From Cyclobacteriaceae bacterium (lineage in GTDB: Bacteria > Bacteroidota > Bacteroidia > Cytophagales > Cyclobacteriaceae), in NCBI GenBank assembly GCA_030584025.1, contig CP129487.1:2926001-2990000 (forward strand): a stretch of 64,000 bases of DNA, given 5' to 3'. The position numbers and the translations under genes are program-made. How positions within the stretch are numbered: position 1 is the stretch's first letter; every line of letters begins with the position of its first letter. Positions 42,202 through 53,400 of the stretch are shown here, piece by piece. The notes beneath the pieces were generated by a model that had not been told where the DNA came from, ran no database searches, and saw only the letters and a list, made by a program, of their open reading frames with translations.

Positions 42202-45200
42202 CTAGTCGTTGCCGGCTGAATTACTGACTGAACCCGGTTGTTTTGATGCCTTGACATCTATTTTCAGGGTTTCGAGTTCCAGTCTGTTCTGCTCAATTTG
42301 CTCCTTTAACTCAGCAATCAGCTTCTGTTGCTCCTGCACGGCTTTTACCAACGGGGCAATAAAATCTGTGTAACGCAAGCCAAGGGTGCGTTCAGCGTCA
42401 CCGCCAATAGTGAGTATAGCATTTTCATCGCCAACCAATGATTCAATATCCTGAGCAAGAAATCCCCAGTTCAGTTTACCATCATTAAAATTCCTCATTT
42501 CATAGCTAACCGGATTCAACTGCATGATGAAGTCGAGACCAACATCAAGTGACTTTATCTCTGATTTTAATCTTCGATCAGATGCAGCAGTAAATGCAAC
42601 CTGGCCTTCGATTACAGTGACAGCAGTATTGCCAATTCTTACCTTATTACTTGCATCAACTGTTGTATTGTATCCAATAGCGGTTGAATTTTGTAAACCT
42701 GGGGCACTAACATCAGCAAAATACCCTAGAATAGTATGTTGTGTGCCGAAAGTGTTGGTATCACCAGCTCTATTCCCAGCAAATAAATTCTGTGTTCCGG
42801 TTGTATTTGCAATTCCTGCCCTTTCTCCAATAAATGTATTAGGACCTCCAGTTGTAACTTGGCCAGCCTGAGCACCAACGAATGTATTTCCATTAAATGT
42901 AGCGGTTGTTGTAGCGGAGCCAGCTAACCAACCAATTACTGTATTTAGTCCGCCCGTACTATTATTTTGACCAGCTCCGCGTCCAATAAAAACATTGTAG
43001 CTTCCGGATGTATTTGTTCCTCCAGCATTCGAACCGTAGAATGCATTATCCTCTCCGGTTGTTGTTGTTCCAATTGGTGAGCCGGCAAATAAATTTCTCG
43101 TTCCAGGAGCAGTTATCAACGTAGTTCCGCCAGGCGCAGACCATTGAGCAATCAATCCTCCAGAGGTTGTTAAAATTTGCCCCGGTGTTCCTACCGACAA
43201 TTTACTTACATCAATCGCTGCACTACCGCTTATATCTGCATTTACAATTGACCCATCGGCAATTTTTGCCGAGTTGATTGCATTGTTTCCTACTGTTGGA
43301 TTGGGATACGTTCCTGTCAAATCACCACCTGCTGTACCACCTGGTATAACACCAGAAATTGCTGCAGTGCCGGCAGTTGTTAATCTTCCTTTTGCATCAA
43401 CGGTAAACGTGGCCACCTGTGTGGCCGATCCGTATGATCCCGCTGTAACTGTGGTGTTACCAAGATTCAATCCTGCAGAATATGAGCCTATTACCTCTCC
43501 GGCTACGAGCGATTCTGTGTCTAACACTACGGCTGCATTTAATCGGTTTGTGTTTATCGTTCCGGTGGTGGCTGCATTGTTAACAGCAGTAACCACATTA
43601 TTTCCGGCAGTTGATGCAACTGAAGGACTCGGATAGGTGCCCGTCAGATCACCGCCTGCTGCACCGCCTGGTGTTACCCCAGAAATTGCTGCAGTGCCGG
43701 CAGTTGTTAGTCTTCCCTTTGCATCAACGGTAAACGTGGCTACCTGCGTGGCCGATCCGTACGATCCCGCTGTAACGGTAGTATTCCCCAGATTCAACCC
43801 TGCAGAATAAGAACCTGACACATCTCCTGCTGAAGGAGATTCTGTATCCAGCACAACTGCGGCATTAAGACGGTTTGAATTTATCGTTCCGGTTGTTGCC
43901 GCGTTGTTAACGGCTGTAACCACATTATTTCCGGCAGTTGATGCAACTGTAGGACCAGGATAGGTTCCTGTTAAATCACCTGATGCGGCTCCTCCCGGAG
44001 TAACGCCTACAATCGCAACGCCTGATGCAGCCGTAATTCTCCCTTGTGCATCGACCGTTAATTGCGGAACTGTTGTTGCTCCTCCATATGTTGCTGCCGC
44101 TACTCCTGTATTTGTCAAAGCAATTGTACCGGTTGTAGTTATAGGCCCACCCGTTAATCCCGCACCCGTTGTTATGCTCGTAACTGTGCCACTACTTCCT
44201 GTATTATCGGCTTGGGGAGTCCATGCCGTTCCATTCCATTTCAACACCTGTCCCGGTGCTGCTCCGCTTTGTGTAATCTTACCGGGAGCTACTGTAGAAA
44301 TTTTTACATCCGATACAGCGCCATCCAAAATTTTGGCAGTGGTAATCGCATTGTTGGCAACTGTTGGCGAAGGATACGTACCCGTAAGATCGCCACCTGC
44401 CGTACCACCTGGCGCAACACCCGCTATTGTAATGCCTGATGCGGCAGTAATTCTTCCCTGGGCATCGACTGTAAATTGAGGAACGGTTGTGGCATTTCCA
44501 TACGATGCTGCGGTTACACCCGTATTCGATAAAGTAATGGTTCCTGTTGTGGTTATTGGGCCACCTGTAAGCCCTGCACCCGTTGAAATGTTTGTTACCG
44601 TACCCGTGCCAGTATTATCGGCTTGCGGAGCCCAAGATGTTCCATTCCATTTGAGCACCTGCCCGGCAACTGCGCCAGCAGCGCTTAATTTACCTGGAGC
44701 AACACTTGAAATTTTAGCGTCAGTAACAGATCCATCACTAATATCAACGGTACTGATTGTACCATCTACAATTTTAGCCGAAGTTATAGCATTATTGGCG
44801 AGCGTGGGGTTGGGGTACGTTCCACTCAAATCTCCTCCTGCTGCTCCACCTGGTAAAGTTCCAGTAATCGTAACGTTATTGCCACCTGAAATAGTTAGCA
44901 AGCCTGTGCCGGAATTATAGCTGAGTGTCTGGCTGTCTGTGCCGGCACTATCCTCAATACCTGTCCACCCTGCTCCACTCCAGTAATAAAACTTATCAGT
45001 TTCAGAATCAAATACAAGCAAACCTTTATCCCCATCGGTAAGCGATGAAACAAATGCGGCATCTGTTCGCTGCGCTGTGGTTAAACGTGGCACCAAAAAC
45101 CCCTGGTTATTATTAGGAGACCTTAGTTCAAGTACTGCACGTGGATTTGGGTTATTTGTGCCAATACCGACTTGGGCAAAAGAAGAAATAGTAAATACAC

Positions 45201-45249
45201 ACACGAGCAAAAGGCTGCCTGTGAGCCATGAGAGGGTAATTTTTTTCAT
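42202..45249 (-). CDS. Repetitive exported protein with C-terminal peptidase S74 (intramolecular chaperone)
   Basis: A 1015-aa protein. The N-terminus shares the VGIGTNNPNPRAVLELRS, GFLVPRLTTAQRT, KFYYWSG module with the 667-aa protein. The middle carries long near-repeats (AGGDLTGTYPNPTVANNAI, AATTGTINTNRLNAAVVLDT). From about residue 750 comes a head-like repeat region (YNVFIGRGAGQNNSTGGLNT, NTFIGERAGIANTTGTQNLF). The last about 128 residues are a peptidase S74 domain (SDRRLKSEI with the reactive Ser at about residue 890, WGFLAQDIE) and a coiled coil (EQQKLIAELKEQIEQNRLEL). S74 domains self-cleave after trimerising the fibre. Confidence 0.85.
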   Translation of the reverse strand: MKKITLSWLTGSLLLVCVFTISSFAQVGIGTNNPNPRAVLELRSPNNNQGFLVPRLTTAQRTDAAFVSSLTDGDKGLLVFDSETDKFYYWSGAGWTGIEDSAGTDSQTLSYNSGTGLLTISGGNNVTITGTLPGGAAGGDLSGTYPNPTLANNAITSAKIVDGTISTVDISDGSVTDAKISSVAPGKLSAAGAVAGQVLKWNGTSWAPQADNTGTGTVTNISTGAGLTGGPITTTGTITLSNTGVTAASYGNATTVPQFTVDAQGRITAASGITIAGVAPGGTAGGDLTGTYPSPTVANNAITTAKILDGAVSDVKISTVAPGKITQSGAAPGQVLKWNGTAWTPQADNTGSSGTVTSITTGAGLTGGPITTTGTIALTNTGVAAATYGGATTVPQLTVDAQGRITAASGVAIVGVTPGGAASGDLTGTYPGPTVASTAGNNVVTAVNNAATTGTINSNRLNAAVVLDTESPSAGDVSGSYSAGLNLGNTTVTAGSYGSATQVATFTVDAKGRLTTAGTAAISGVTPGGAAGGDLTGTYPSPSVASTAGNNVVTAVNNAATTGTINTNRLNAAVVLDTESLVAGEVIGSYSAGLNLGNTTVTAGSYGSATQVATFTVDAKGRLTTAGTAAISGVIPGGTAGGDLTGTYPNPTVGNNAINSAKIADGSIVNADISGSAAIDVSKLSVGTPGQILTTSGGLIAQWSAPGGTTLITAPGTRNLFAGSPIGTTTTGEDNAFYGSNAGGTNTSGSYNVFIGRGAGQNNSTGGLNTVIGWLAGSATTTATFNGNTFVGAQAGQVTTGGPNTFIGERAGIANTTGTQNLFAGNRAGDTNTFGTQHTILGYFADVSAPGLQNSTAIGYNTTVDASNKVRIGNTAVTVIEGQVAFTAASDRRLKSEIKSLDVGLDFIMQLNPVSYEMRNFNDGKLNWGFLAQDIESLVGDENAILTIGGDAERTLGLRYTDFIAPLVKAVQEQQKLIAELKEQIEQNRLELETLKIDVKASKQPGSVSNSAGND

Positions 45250-45341
45250 AGGGTTAGGAGAGATTATTTTAGTAAGCTACAAAATTTGGCGATCAAACTA
45301 TTTATTACTTTAGCGATTTACTTTGAAACCATTCAAATAAG

Positions 45342-46487
45342 ATGAAATTCGGTACAAAAGCAGTTCACGCAGGGGTAGAGCCCGATCCTTCAACCGGGGC
45401 CATTATGACCCCGATTTTCCAGACTTCAACATATGTACAAGAGGAACCTGCAAAACATAAGGGATATGCCTATGCCCGTGGAGCCAACCCTACCCGAAAT
45501 GCGCTGCAAAAAAGCATTGCCGCCCTGGAAAATGCGCAATTCGCACTTTGCTTTTCTTCCGGAATGGGGGCCACCGATACGGTTATTAAGTTGCTGAATC
45601 AAGGTGATGAGGTGATCACCTCAAATGATTTGTATGGTGGATCATACCGAATGTTTAAAAGGGTGTATGAGCGACTGGGGATTAAATTTCATTTCATTGA
45701 CCTGACACATGCTGAAAACATTAATCAGCATATAAACAGTAAAACACGTTTAATCTGGTTGGAAACACCCAGCAATCCATTGATGAACATCATCGATATT
45801 GAAGCTTGTGTCGCCATCGCCAAAAAACACAACTTGCTGGTTGCCGTTGATAATACGTTTGCTTCACCCTATTTACAAAATCCGCTTGATATCGGTGCTG
45901 ATATTGTGATGCACTCGGTAACCAAATACCTGAGCGGACATTCGGATGTCATTATGGGTGCGCTTGCAACCAACAACGAAAAGCTTTATCAGGAATTGGC
46001 CTTCATTCAAAATTCATGTGGCGCTGTTCCTGGCCCACAGGATTCATTTCTGGTACTACGAGGAATTAAAACATTACACCTGCGCATGGAACGTCATTGC
46101 CAGAATGGAAAAAAAGTGGCTGAGTTTTTAAAGAATCATCCTAAAGTTGGCAGGGTATATTGGCCTGGCTTTAGCGATCACCCCAATCATGCCATTGCAA
46201 AAAAACAAATGCGCGACTTTGGAGGGATGCTTTCCTTTACCCTGAAAGACGATAGCCTTGAAAAGGCTATTACGTTAATGAAAAGTGTTCAATTATTTTC
46301 CCTGGCTGAATCGCTTGGTGGTGTGGAGTCACTGATCAATCACCCCGCATCCATGACGCACGCCAGCATTCCCAAAGAAGAGCGCATCAAGAACGGACTC
46401 GTGGATTCACTCATCCGCCTGAGCATTGGCATTGAAGATGGAGAGGACTTGATAGGTGACCTGCAGCAAGCACTGGATCGGGTGTAA
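45342..46487 (+). CDS. Cys/Met metabolism PLP enzyme (cystathionine gamma-lyase/synthase)
   Basis: A 381-aa protein of normal family length. Motifs are GYAYARGANPTRNALQKSIA, SSGMGATDT, ETPSNPL, VDNTFASPYLQNPLDIGAD and the PLP Schiff-base region HSVTKYLSGHSDV with Lys at residue 195, plus SLGGVESLINHPASMTHAS near the C-terminus. It performs trans-sulfuration (cystathionine cleavage or synthesis); lyase and synthase cannot be told apart by eye. Asp codons are 15 GAT to 5 GAC, the opposite of the cassette genes. Confidence 0.9.
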   Translation: MKFGTKAVHAGVEPDPSTGAIMTPIFQTSTYVQEEPAKHKGYAYARGANPTRNALQKSIAALENAQFALCFSSGMGATDTVIKLLNQGDEVITSNDLYGGSYRMFKRVYERLGIKFHFIDLTHAENINQHINSKTRLIWLETPSNPLMNIIDIEACVAIAKKHNLLVAVDNTFASPYLQNPLDIGADIVMHSVTKYLSGHSDVIMGALATNNEKLYQELAFIQNSCGAVPGPQDSFLVLRGIKTLHLRMERHCQNGKKVAEFLKNHPKVGRVYWPGFSDHPNHAIAKKQMRDFGGMLSFTLKDDSLEKAITLMKSVQLFSLAESLGGVESLINHPASMTHASIPKEERIKNGLVDSLIRLSIGIEDGEDLIGDLQQALDRV

Positions 46488-46497
46488 CTCGGGTTCT

Positions 46498-46755
46498 TTA
46501 CTTGCCTTTCGCCTTTTTGGATTTTTGTTTTCTTGGCTGCGAAATTTTTCTGCTTTTTTTATCAGTCTTCTTTGCAACCTTAACGCGTTTCTTCAGGCTG
46601 ATGTCTTTTTTGCCACGCTTTGTTTTTCTATCGGTTTCATAAACCACCCGTTGATCCTGCGTCATGCGTGAACTTTCCTCTTTCGGTAAATGACCTGTTT
46701 GTGCCTTAACACTAACTGAAATCAATACAAACCCTACAGTTATTAACCATTTCAT
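46498..46755 (-). CDS. Small exported Lys-rich protein (85 aa)
   Basis: Signal peptide MKWLITVGFVLISVSVKAQ followed by a strongly basic mature part (TKRGKKDISLKKRVKVAKKT, KQKSKKAKGK). No domain is recognised. Convergent with the PLP-enzyme gene, 10 bases from its stop. Confidence 0.65.
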   Translation of the reverse strand: MKWLITVGFVLISVSVKAQTGHLPKEESSRMTQDQRVVYETDRKTKRGKKDISLKKRVKVAKKTDKKSRKISQPRKQKSKKAKGK

Positions 46756-46915
46756 ACCGCAAAACTACTCATAGAAAAAATACCCAGGTGCAAGCGTGTA
46801 GTATTTTTATCAGTTTTCTCGATAAATGACTTTAGAATCAGGCATTCTAGTGCATTACCCCCTTAATGAAGTTAATTGCTTTATATTGGCTGTCGAGTTC
46901 TCGCTGTAATAAATC

Positions 46916-48997
46916 CTAAACAAGCGAACTTATTGGTCGAATAGGAAGGAGTATTTCGAATGCACTTCCCTTACCAACCTCTGTTTTCAAATCGATTTTA
47001 CCACCCAACCGATCGACAAGAATTTTTACAATGGCCAATCCAAGGCCGTTGGAGCTTTCACCACCTGTTGGGCGAGCAGTCAGTTTTTTAAATTTCTGAT
47101 ACATGAACTTAATATCAGCCGGGTTGAATCCCGGGCCTTGATCTTTTACAGAGATAGAAAAAAGATCACCTTTCATTTCAGAGTTGATTTGAATAATCGT
47201 ATTCCGTGGAGAGAATTTAATGGCATTGGATATCAGGTTGTCCATAATTCGAGACAAATACTCCTGATCAGATTCGATAGGTTCAGTTACATGCTGTTCC
47301 AGTGCAATCTCAATTGCCTTGGCCGAAGCGCCCGGCCGAAAAGCATTAGCACGTTCTGTTAAAAACGTACTTAAATTAAATATTGAAAATTCGGGTTCAC
47401 GATTTACTTCCAACGCATTAACGTCCAGCAAATCCGTAATCAAATCCAATCCCGAACGCGTAGAATCTTTAATCAACCCAAGATATTTCTTTTGATTTGT
47501 ATTGAGTTCGCCCTCTATTTCAACTAAGTCTGATAAACCCTTTATCCGATTCAATGGAGATTTTAAATCATGAGCAACAATATTCATCAGTGTATCTTTC
47601 TCATGATTGATATCTGAGAGCTCTGTATTACGTTTTTCCAGTTTCTCATTTTGTTGCGATATCTCCTGACGCTGTTTTTCAATTTTCTCGTTCTGATTAG
47701 CGAGCTTAACATTGGCACCTTGCCGCTTCTTACTGTTGCGCCACTGCATCAGAAACAAAGCGGTAACAAAACCGGTTATGACAATAAGAATAATATTCTC
47801 CAATTGCTTCTGACGAACCAATGCATCGGCCTCAGCCTGTTTTACTTTAAGCATCTCATTTTCACGTTCCTTCTTTTCAATCTCCAATTGAAACTGAAGT
47901 TTCTCAATCTGGCGAGCCAATTCAACACTTTGTAATGACTCCTTTAAAATTAGGTACTTATTTGTGTAGGCCGTAGCCTCGGCCAACCGACCCTCACGTT
48001 CATTGATTTTTCCTAAATAAAAATTTGCGTCACGCTGCAGATCAAGATGAGTTTGATTATTAATGCGGGCGACTTTGTCCAAAAAAATTCTGGAGTTTTT
48101 AAAATCCTTCTGTTTATAATAAACGATGCCCTTTAATAGATTTGCCCTTGGCAACAGACGAATGTTATCCGTTTTAATAATAATGGTGTAGGCCTCGTCA
48201 GCCAATTCAGCTGCATGATCCATGCTATCATTAGCCGAAAGAAATTCACCCCATCCTAATTTAATTTCCGCCAAACTGATATGATCATCAATCTTCACAG
48301 CGATTGAATCGGCTCGTTGAAAACAACTGTTTGCGTCAAGAGCACTTTTCATCTCACTATATACCGTACCCAACTCCATCAAGGCAGATAACAACCCACG
48401 GGGATCGCCAATTTGATTACGCAACTGGTAAGCCTTCAGTGCCATTTCCAAGGCCTTTGGGTAATCTTGTTGTGAACGATAGATGTTACTCAAACTCCTG
48501 TACACATAAGCAAGACCTACAGGATCCTTTAGCTTTTCAAATATGACCTGGCTTTTGATCAGATTATCATAAGCGCGCGTCATATCTCCCTGATCATAGA
48601 ACAAGCGCCCAAAATTGTTGTAACAAAAAGCCAGTTGCGAAGAGTCATTTTGCTCCTGAGCCACTTCAACAGATTTTAAATGATAATCGAATGAAGATTT
48701 ATAATCACCCTTATAGGCATTAGCCAAACCAATAAAGCTTAGTGGTTTTGATAGCTCTTTATCAACTTTCAGTTCAAGGCCAAGGGTGTACGCTTCATTA
48801 CAATAAAAAATGGTGCTATCGGGGTAGGAAAGGCGATACTCAAATCCGATATCATTCAGTAAATTAAATCGGGCCCTTCCTGTTGCTTGCTTAAGTTGTT
48901 TGCGCAAGCTGTCGATAAGGGAAATATTCTGACCTTGAGCCTGGTCATTTACCATGACCAAAACGAATGCGATCAAAATAACTCCAACACTTTTCAT
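46916..48997 (-). CDS. TPR-containing sensor histidine kinase
   Basis: A 693-aa protein. Signal peptide, then about six TPR repeats (SFIGLANAYKGDYKSSFDYH, FCYNNFGRLFYDQGDMTRAY, YVYRSLSNIYRSQQDYPKAL) at about 60-350 in the periplasm. A TM helix (IILIVITGFVTALFLM) lies at about 400-418, then a coiled coil (NQNEKIEKQRQEISQQNEKL). The HisKA H-box is NIVAHDLKSPLNRIKGL with phospho-His near residue 476, and the HATPase N/G boxes are LISNAIKFS and NGLGLAIVK. No response regulator is adjacent, so it is an orphan kinase sensing an unknown periplasmic partner. Confidence 0.92.
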   Translation of the reverse strand: MKSVGVILIAFVLVMVNDQAQGQNISLIDSLRKQLKQATGRARFNLLNDIGFEYRLSYPDSTIFYCNEAYTLGLELKVDKELSKPLSFIGLANAYKGDYKSSFDYHLKSVEVAQEQNDSSQLAFCYNNFGRLFYDQGDMTRAYDNLIKSQVIFEKLKDPVGLAYVYRSLSNIYRSQQDYPKALEMALKAYQLRNQIGDPRGLLSALMELGTVYSEMKSALDANSCFQRADSIAVKIDDHISLAEIKLGWGEFLSANDSMDHAAELADEAYTIIIKTDNIRLLPRANLLKGIVYYKQKDFKNSRIFLDKVARINNQTHLDLQRDANFYLGKINEREGRLAEATAYTNKYLILKESLQSVELARQIEKLQFQLEIEKKERENEMLKVKQAEADALVRQKQLENIILIVITGFVTALFLMQWRNSKKRQGANVKLANQNEKIEKQRQEISQQNEKLEKRNTELSDINHEKDTLMNIVAHDLKSPLNRIKGLSDLVEIEGELNTNQKKYLGLIKDSTRSGLDLITDLLDVNALEVNREPEFSIFNLSTFLTERANAFRPGASAKAIEIALEQHVTEPIESDQEYLSRIMDNLISNAIKFSPRNTIIQINSEMKGDLFSISVKDQGPGFNPADIKFMYQKFKKLTARPTGGESSNGLGLAIVKILVDRLGGKIDLKTEVGKGSAFEILLPIRPISSLV

Positions 48998-49057
48998 ACT
49001 ACAGCAAATTATAAAAGATTCTAAAGCCTCAAAACAACCGACCGGAATATTAACCTG

Positions 49058-50281
49058 TCAATCTTCTACAAAGTTCAATTCCCGTCCAAAGGTTTCCCGC
49101 AATGATCGAAGGGCAAGCAATGCTATAAGGATTGTAGCAACTCCTACAATAAGGGCACCTATAATTATACCCGTATCATCCCGTAAAAACTTGAAAGCAA
49201 ACGTTAGGGGTACAACCGTTCCGCGAATAAAATTAGGTACGGTGGTAGCAACAGTTGAACGCAGATTCGTTCCGAATTGCTCAGCCGCAATGGTTACAAA
49301 TAAAGCCCAGTAGCCAACACCAAAACCGAGGCAAAAACAGGTAAAATAAAAGAATGTATCGGTGGCAAAAGGAGGATACAAGTACAGCAAAACAAATCCT
49401 AATGTGAGAAGAATAAATACAAAAACAATTTTCTTTCGGGATCGGAACCATTGACTTAGCAATCCACTGCTCATATCTCCGGCTACCAGGCCGAGGTAAC
49501 TGAACATGACAGCATCACCAGCCACAATCGGGTTCAGAATTCCGATCTCCTGGGAAAATTCCGGAGAGAAGGTGATCAATATTCCAATGGTAAACCAAAT
49601 CGGTAATCCAATAAGAATACAATTCACGAACCGCTTAAACCGATCAAACGAAGTAAACAGAGAAATGAAATTTCCGCGTTCAACAGTTTGTTGCTTCACT
49701 GTTAAAAACATGCCCGATTCAAAAACGCTCACCCGCGCCAGTAGCAATAATAGACCTAGTCCGCCACCAATAAAATACGCCACCTGCCAATCGAAATGCT
49801 TGGCAACTACATTTGCCAGTACGGCTCCTAATAAACCCACACTGGCCACCAACGTGGTTCCATATCCGCGTAAGCGTGTTGGCAGAACTTCTGAAACTAA
49901 CGTTATTCCAGCGCCCAACTCACCCGCGAGACCAATGCCTGCAATAAAACGAAGCCATGCATACTGATCAACGGTTGTTACAAAACCATTGGCGATGTTT
50001 GCCAGCGAATACAATAGAATTGATCCAAATAAAACGGACAAGCGACCACGCTTATCACCCATTATGCCCCAGATAATTCCACCCACAAGCAAGCCACCCA
50101 TTTGCACCCGAAGCAAAAATTCACCTTGGTCAAACAGGGCTGCATCGGGTACACCTAACCCACGAAGACTGGGAATTCGCACAATGCTGAAGAGCAGTAA
50201 ATCATAGATATCCACAAAATAACCGAGTGCTGCAACAATAACCGGAATACTGAAAAGCTTCTTAAAGTCTCCTTCCTTCAT
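49058..50281 (-). CDS. MFS transporter
   Basis: 407 aa from ATG at 50281; an earlier in-frame Met (50332) adds only a polar leader. Twelve hydrophobic helices can be followed. The MFS signature between helices 2 and 3 is GIIWGIMGDKRGRLSVLFGS, and an acidic residue pattern (FVDIYDLLLF) lies in helix 1. It resembles the metabolite:H+ symporter (sugar/organic-acid) group. The substrate is not predictable. Confidence 0.85.
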   Translation of the reverse strand: MKEGDFKKLFSIPVIVAALGYFVDIYDLLLFSIVRIPSLRGLGVPDAALFDQGEFLLRVQMGGLLVGGIIWGIMGDKRGRLSVLFGSILLYSLANIANGFVTTVDQYAWLRFIAGIGLAGELGAGITLVSEVLPTRLRGYGTTLVASVGLLGAVLANVVAKHFDWQVAYFIGGGLGLLLLLARVSVFESGMFLTVKQQTVERGNFISLFTSFDRFKRFVNCILIGLPIWFTIGILITFSPEFSQEIGILNPIVAGDAVMFSYLGLVAGDMSSGLLSQWFRSRKKIVFVFILLTLGFVLLYLYPPFATDTFFYFTCFCLGFGVGYWALFVTIAAEQFGTNLRSTVATTVPNFIRGTVVPLTFAFKFLRDDTGIIIGALIVGVATILIALLALRSLRETFGRELNFVED

Positions 50282-50415
50282 AGGATTAAAGCATTGAACA
50301 GGCAAAGTCAAAAAATACTTTTGCAAGTGCAAAGCCTTTAATTGCCATTGATAAAAAAATGCAACATGATTTAGTAATTTAAGGCTATCATCGTCAAAAA
50401 TTTATCCTAAAACCT

Positions 50416-53400
50416 ATGAAGAAGCTCTACCTGATCGCATTATGTCTTTTCCTGGTGTGGATGCCAACCTGGGCACAACGAAAAGGCGCTACATCAACAG
50501 CAAAAACTACGGTTAGCTATGATGAAAAACTTTACAACGGCATAGAATGGCGAAGCATTGGCCCATATCGGGGTGGCCGTTCTGCTGCCGTAACCGGTGT
50601 TTCTGGTAAACCCAACCTCTTCTACTTTGGAGCCACAGGTGGTGGTGTTTGGCGCACTACCGATGCCGGCAACAGTTGGGAAAATATTTCTGATGGATTT
50701 TTCGGTGGATCAATCGGTGCCGTAGCTGTAAGTGAGTGGGATAATAATGTGATTTACGTTGGAGGTGGAGAAAAAACAGTTCGCGGTAATGTGTCGTATG
50801 GATATGGCATGTGGAAATCGGTTGATGCCGGCAAAACATGGACTGCCATCGGCTTAAAAGATTCACGCCACATTCCACGCATACGAATACATCCGAAAAA
50901 TCCTGACATTGTTTATGCAGCAGTATTAGGTGATCTATTTAAATCTTCCGATGAGCGCGGAGTATATAAATCAATTGATGGAGGGAAAACCTGGAAGCGT
51001 ACCCTATTTGCCAATGCCGATGCAGGCGCCATTGATCTTTGCTTTGATCCCAATAATCCGCGCATTATGTATGCGAGTACATGGCGAATAAGAAGAACAC
51101 CGTATAGCCTTGAAAGTGGTGGCGATGGTTCAGCCATGTGGAAGAGTACGGATGGCGGAGAAACGTGGACAAACATCACATCAAACCAGGGATTACCAAA
51201 AGGCGTTTGGGGAATTGTGGGCATCTCGGTTTCTCCTGTTAACTCCAATCGTGTGTATGCCATTATTGAAAACGAAAATGGTGGTGTGTACCGCTCGGAT
51301 GATGCCGGGGAAACCTGGCGTAAGATGAACGACAACCGTAATCTGCGGCAGCGTGCCTGGTACTACACGCGCATTTATGCCGATACCAAAGATGAAGACA
51401 TCGTTTATGTTTTAAACGTTTCGTATCACAAATCAAAAGATGGAGGCCGCACATTCGAATCAGCCAATGCACCACATGGCGATCATCATGACTTATGGAT
51501 AGCACCCGAAGACAACCAGCGCATGATCATGGCCGATGATGGTGGCGCACAGGTAACGTTTGATGGTGGCGAAAACTGGAGCACCTACCACAATCAACCA
51601 ACAGCGCAATTCTATCGTGTTACAACGGATAATGTTTTTCCATATAGGATTTATGGCGCGCAACAGGACAACTCAACCGTAAGAATCTATCATCGTACCG
51701 ATGGCTTTGCCATTACTGAACAAGATTGGGAAACAACGGCCGGCAGTGAAAGCGGTCACCTTGCACCTGATCCATCCGATCCGGATGTGGTTTATGGCGG
51801 TAACTACGGTGGCTTGCTGGAAATGCAAAACCACCGTACGGGTGAAAGTCGTGCCGTAAACGTTTGGCCAAACAACCCCATGGGGCATGGCGCAGAGGAT
51901 ATGAAGTATCGCTTTCAGTGGAACTTCCCGATTTTCTTTTCACCGCATAATCCTAAAAAGCTTTACACTACTTCAAATCATGTGCATGTTTCATTAAACG
52001 GTGGGCAGAGCTGGGAAACAATAAGCCCGGATTTAACCCGCAACGATAAAACCAAACTCGGCCCTTCTGGCGGACCGATTACCAAAGACAACACCAGTGT
52101 TGAATATTACTGTACCATATTTGCTGCTGGCGAATCGCCATACGAAAAAGATTTTATCGTTACCGGATCGGATGACGGACTTGTGTATGCCACAACCGAT
52201 GGCGGAAAAGAATGGAAAAATATTACACCCCAAGGTATGCCTGAATTTATGATGTTCAACAGTGTTGAATTTGATCCGCATACAAAAGGAGGAATTTACG
52301 TTGCCGGAACACGCTATAAACTTGGTGATTACAGACCCTATCTCTACAAATCAAAAGACTACGGAAAAACCTGGACAAAAATTACAGATGGTATTGATGC
52401 CGGGCATTTTACCCGCGTACTGCGTGCCGATCCGAAAAGAAAAGGTTTATTATATGCCGGTACAGAATCAGGCATGTACATTTCGTTTGATGATGGCGCT
52501 AGCTGGAAACCTTTCCAGTTAAATCTGCCAATCGTACCGATTACCGATCTTACCATCAAAAATGATAACCTGATTGCAGCCACGCAAGGAAGAAGTTTTT
52601 GGTTAATTGACGATCTTACTCCTTTACACCAACTCAGTGATCAGGTTGCAGCAAGTGACTCATATTTATTCAAGCCCATGCCATCCTATCGCATGGGCCC
52701 GGCCTTCAGTTTTGGTCGTGCGTCCAGAACAGCAGGCCAGAATCACCCAGGTGGTGTTATGGTGCATTACTACTTAAAAGATACAGCAAAGGCTGAGGTA
52801 AGTTTGGAGTTTCTACAACCTGATGGAAAGCTGATCAAGAAATATTCAACAAAGCCAAATCCAAAAGACAAAGTTGAAAAGCTATCGCTAAAGCAGCCGG
52901 GAATGAACAAGTTTAACTGGAACATGCGCTACCCGGAAGCCGATCGCTTTGATGGATTGATCCTTTGGGCTTCTTCATTGAACGGACCGCGCGCTTTACC
53001 CGGAACCTATAAAGTAAGGCTTACCGTGAATGGAAAAGCACAGGAGACTGAATTTGAAATCCTGAAAGATCCACGATCGGATGCTACCGATGCGGATATG
53101 AAAGCTCAATTTGAATTTGCACAGGATGTGCTCGCGAAAGTAAGCGAAACCCACAATGCCATTAAAAAGATACGGCAGGCCCGCGAGCAAATCAATCGGG
53201 CCATTGATCCAATTAAAGATCAGAAGGAAGCCATGAAAGATGTTCTTGATAAAGCCAAATCAATTCAGGATCAAATGAAAACCATTGAAGAAACCTTGTA
53301 TCAAACCAAGAACAGAAGTGGTCAGGATCCGCTAAACTTCCCGATAAGGCTTAACAACAAGCTGGCACACCTGAATTCATTGGCAAGCTCAGGAAACTTT

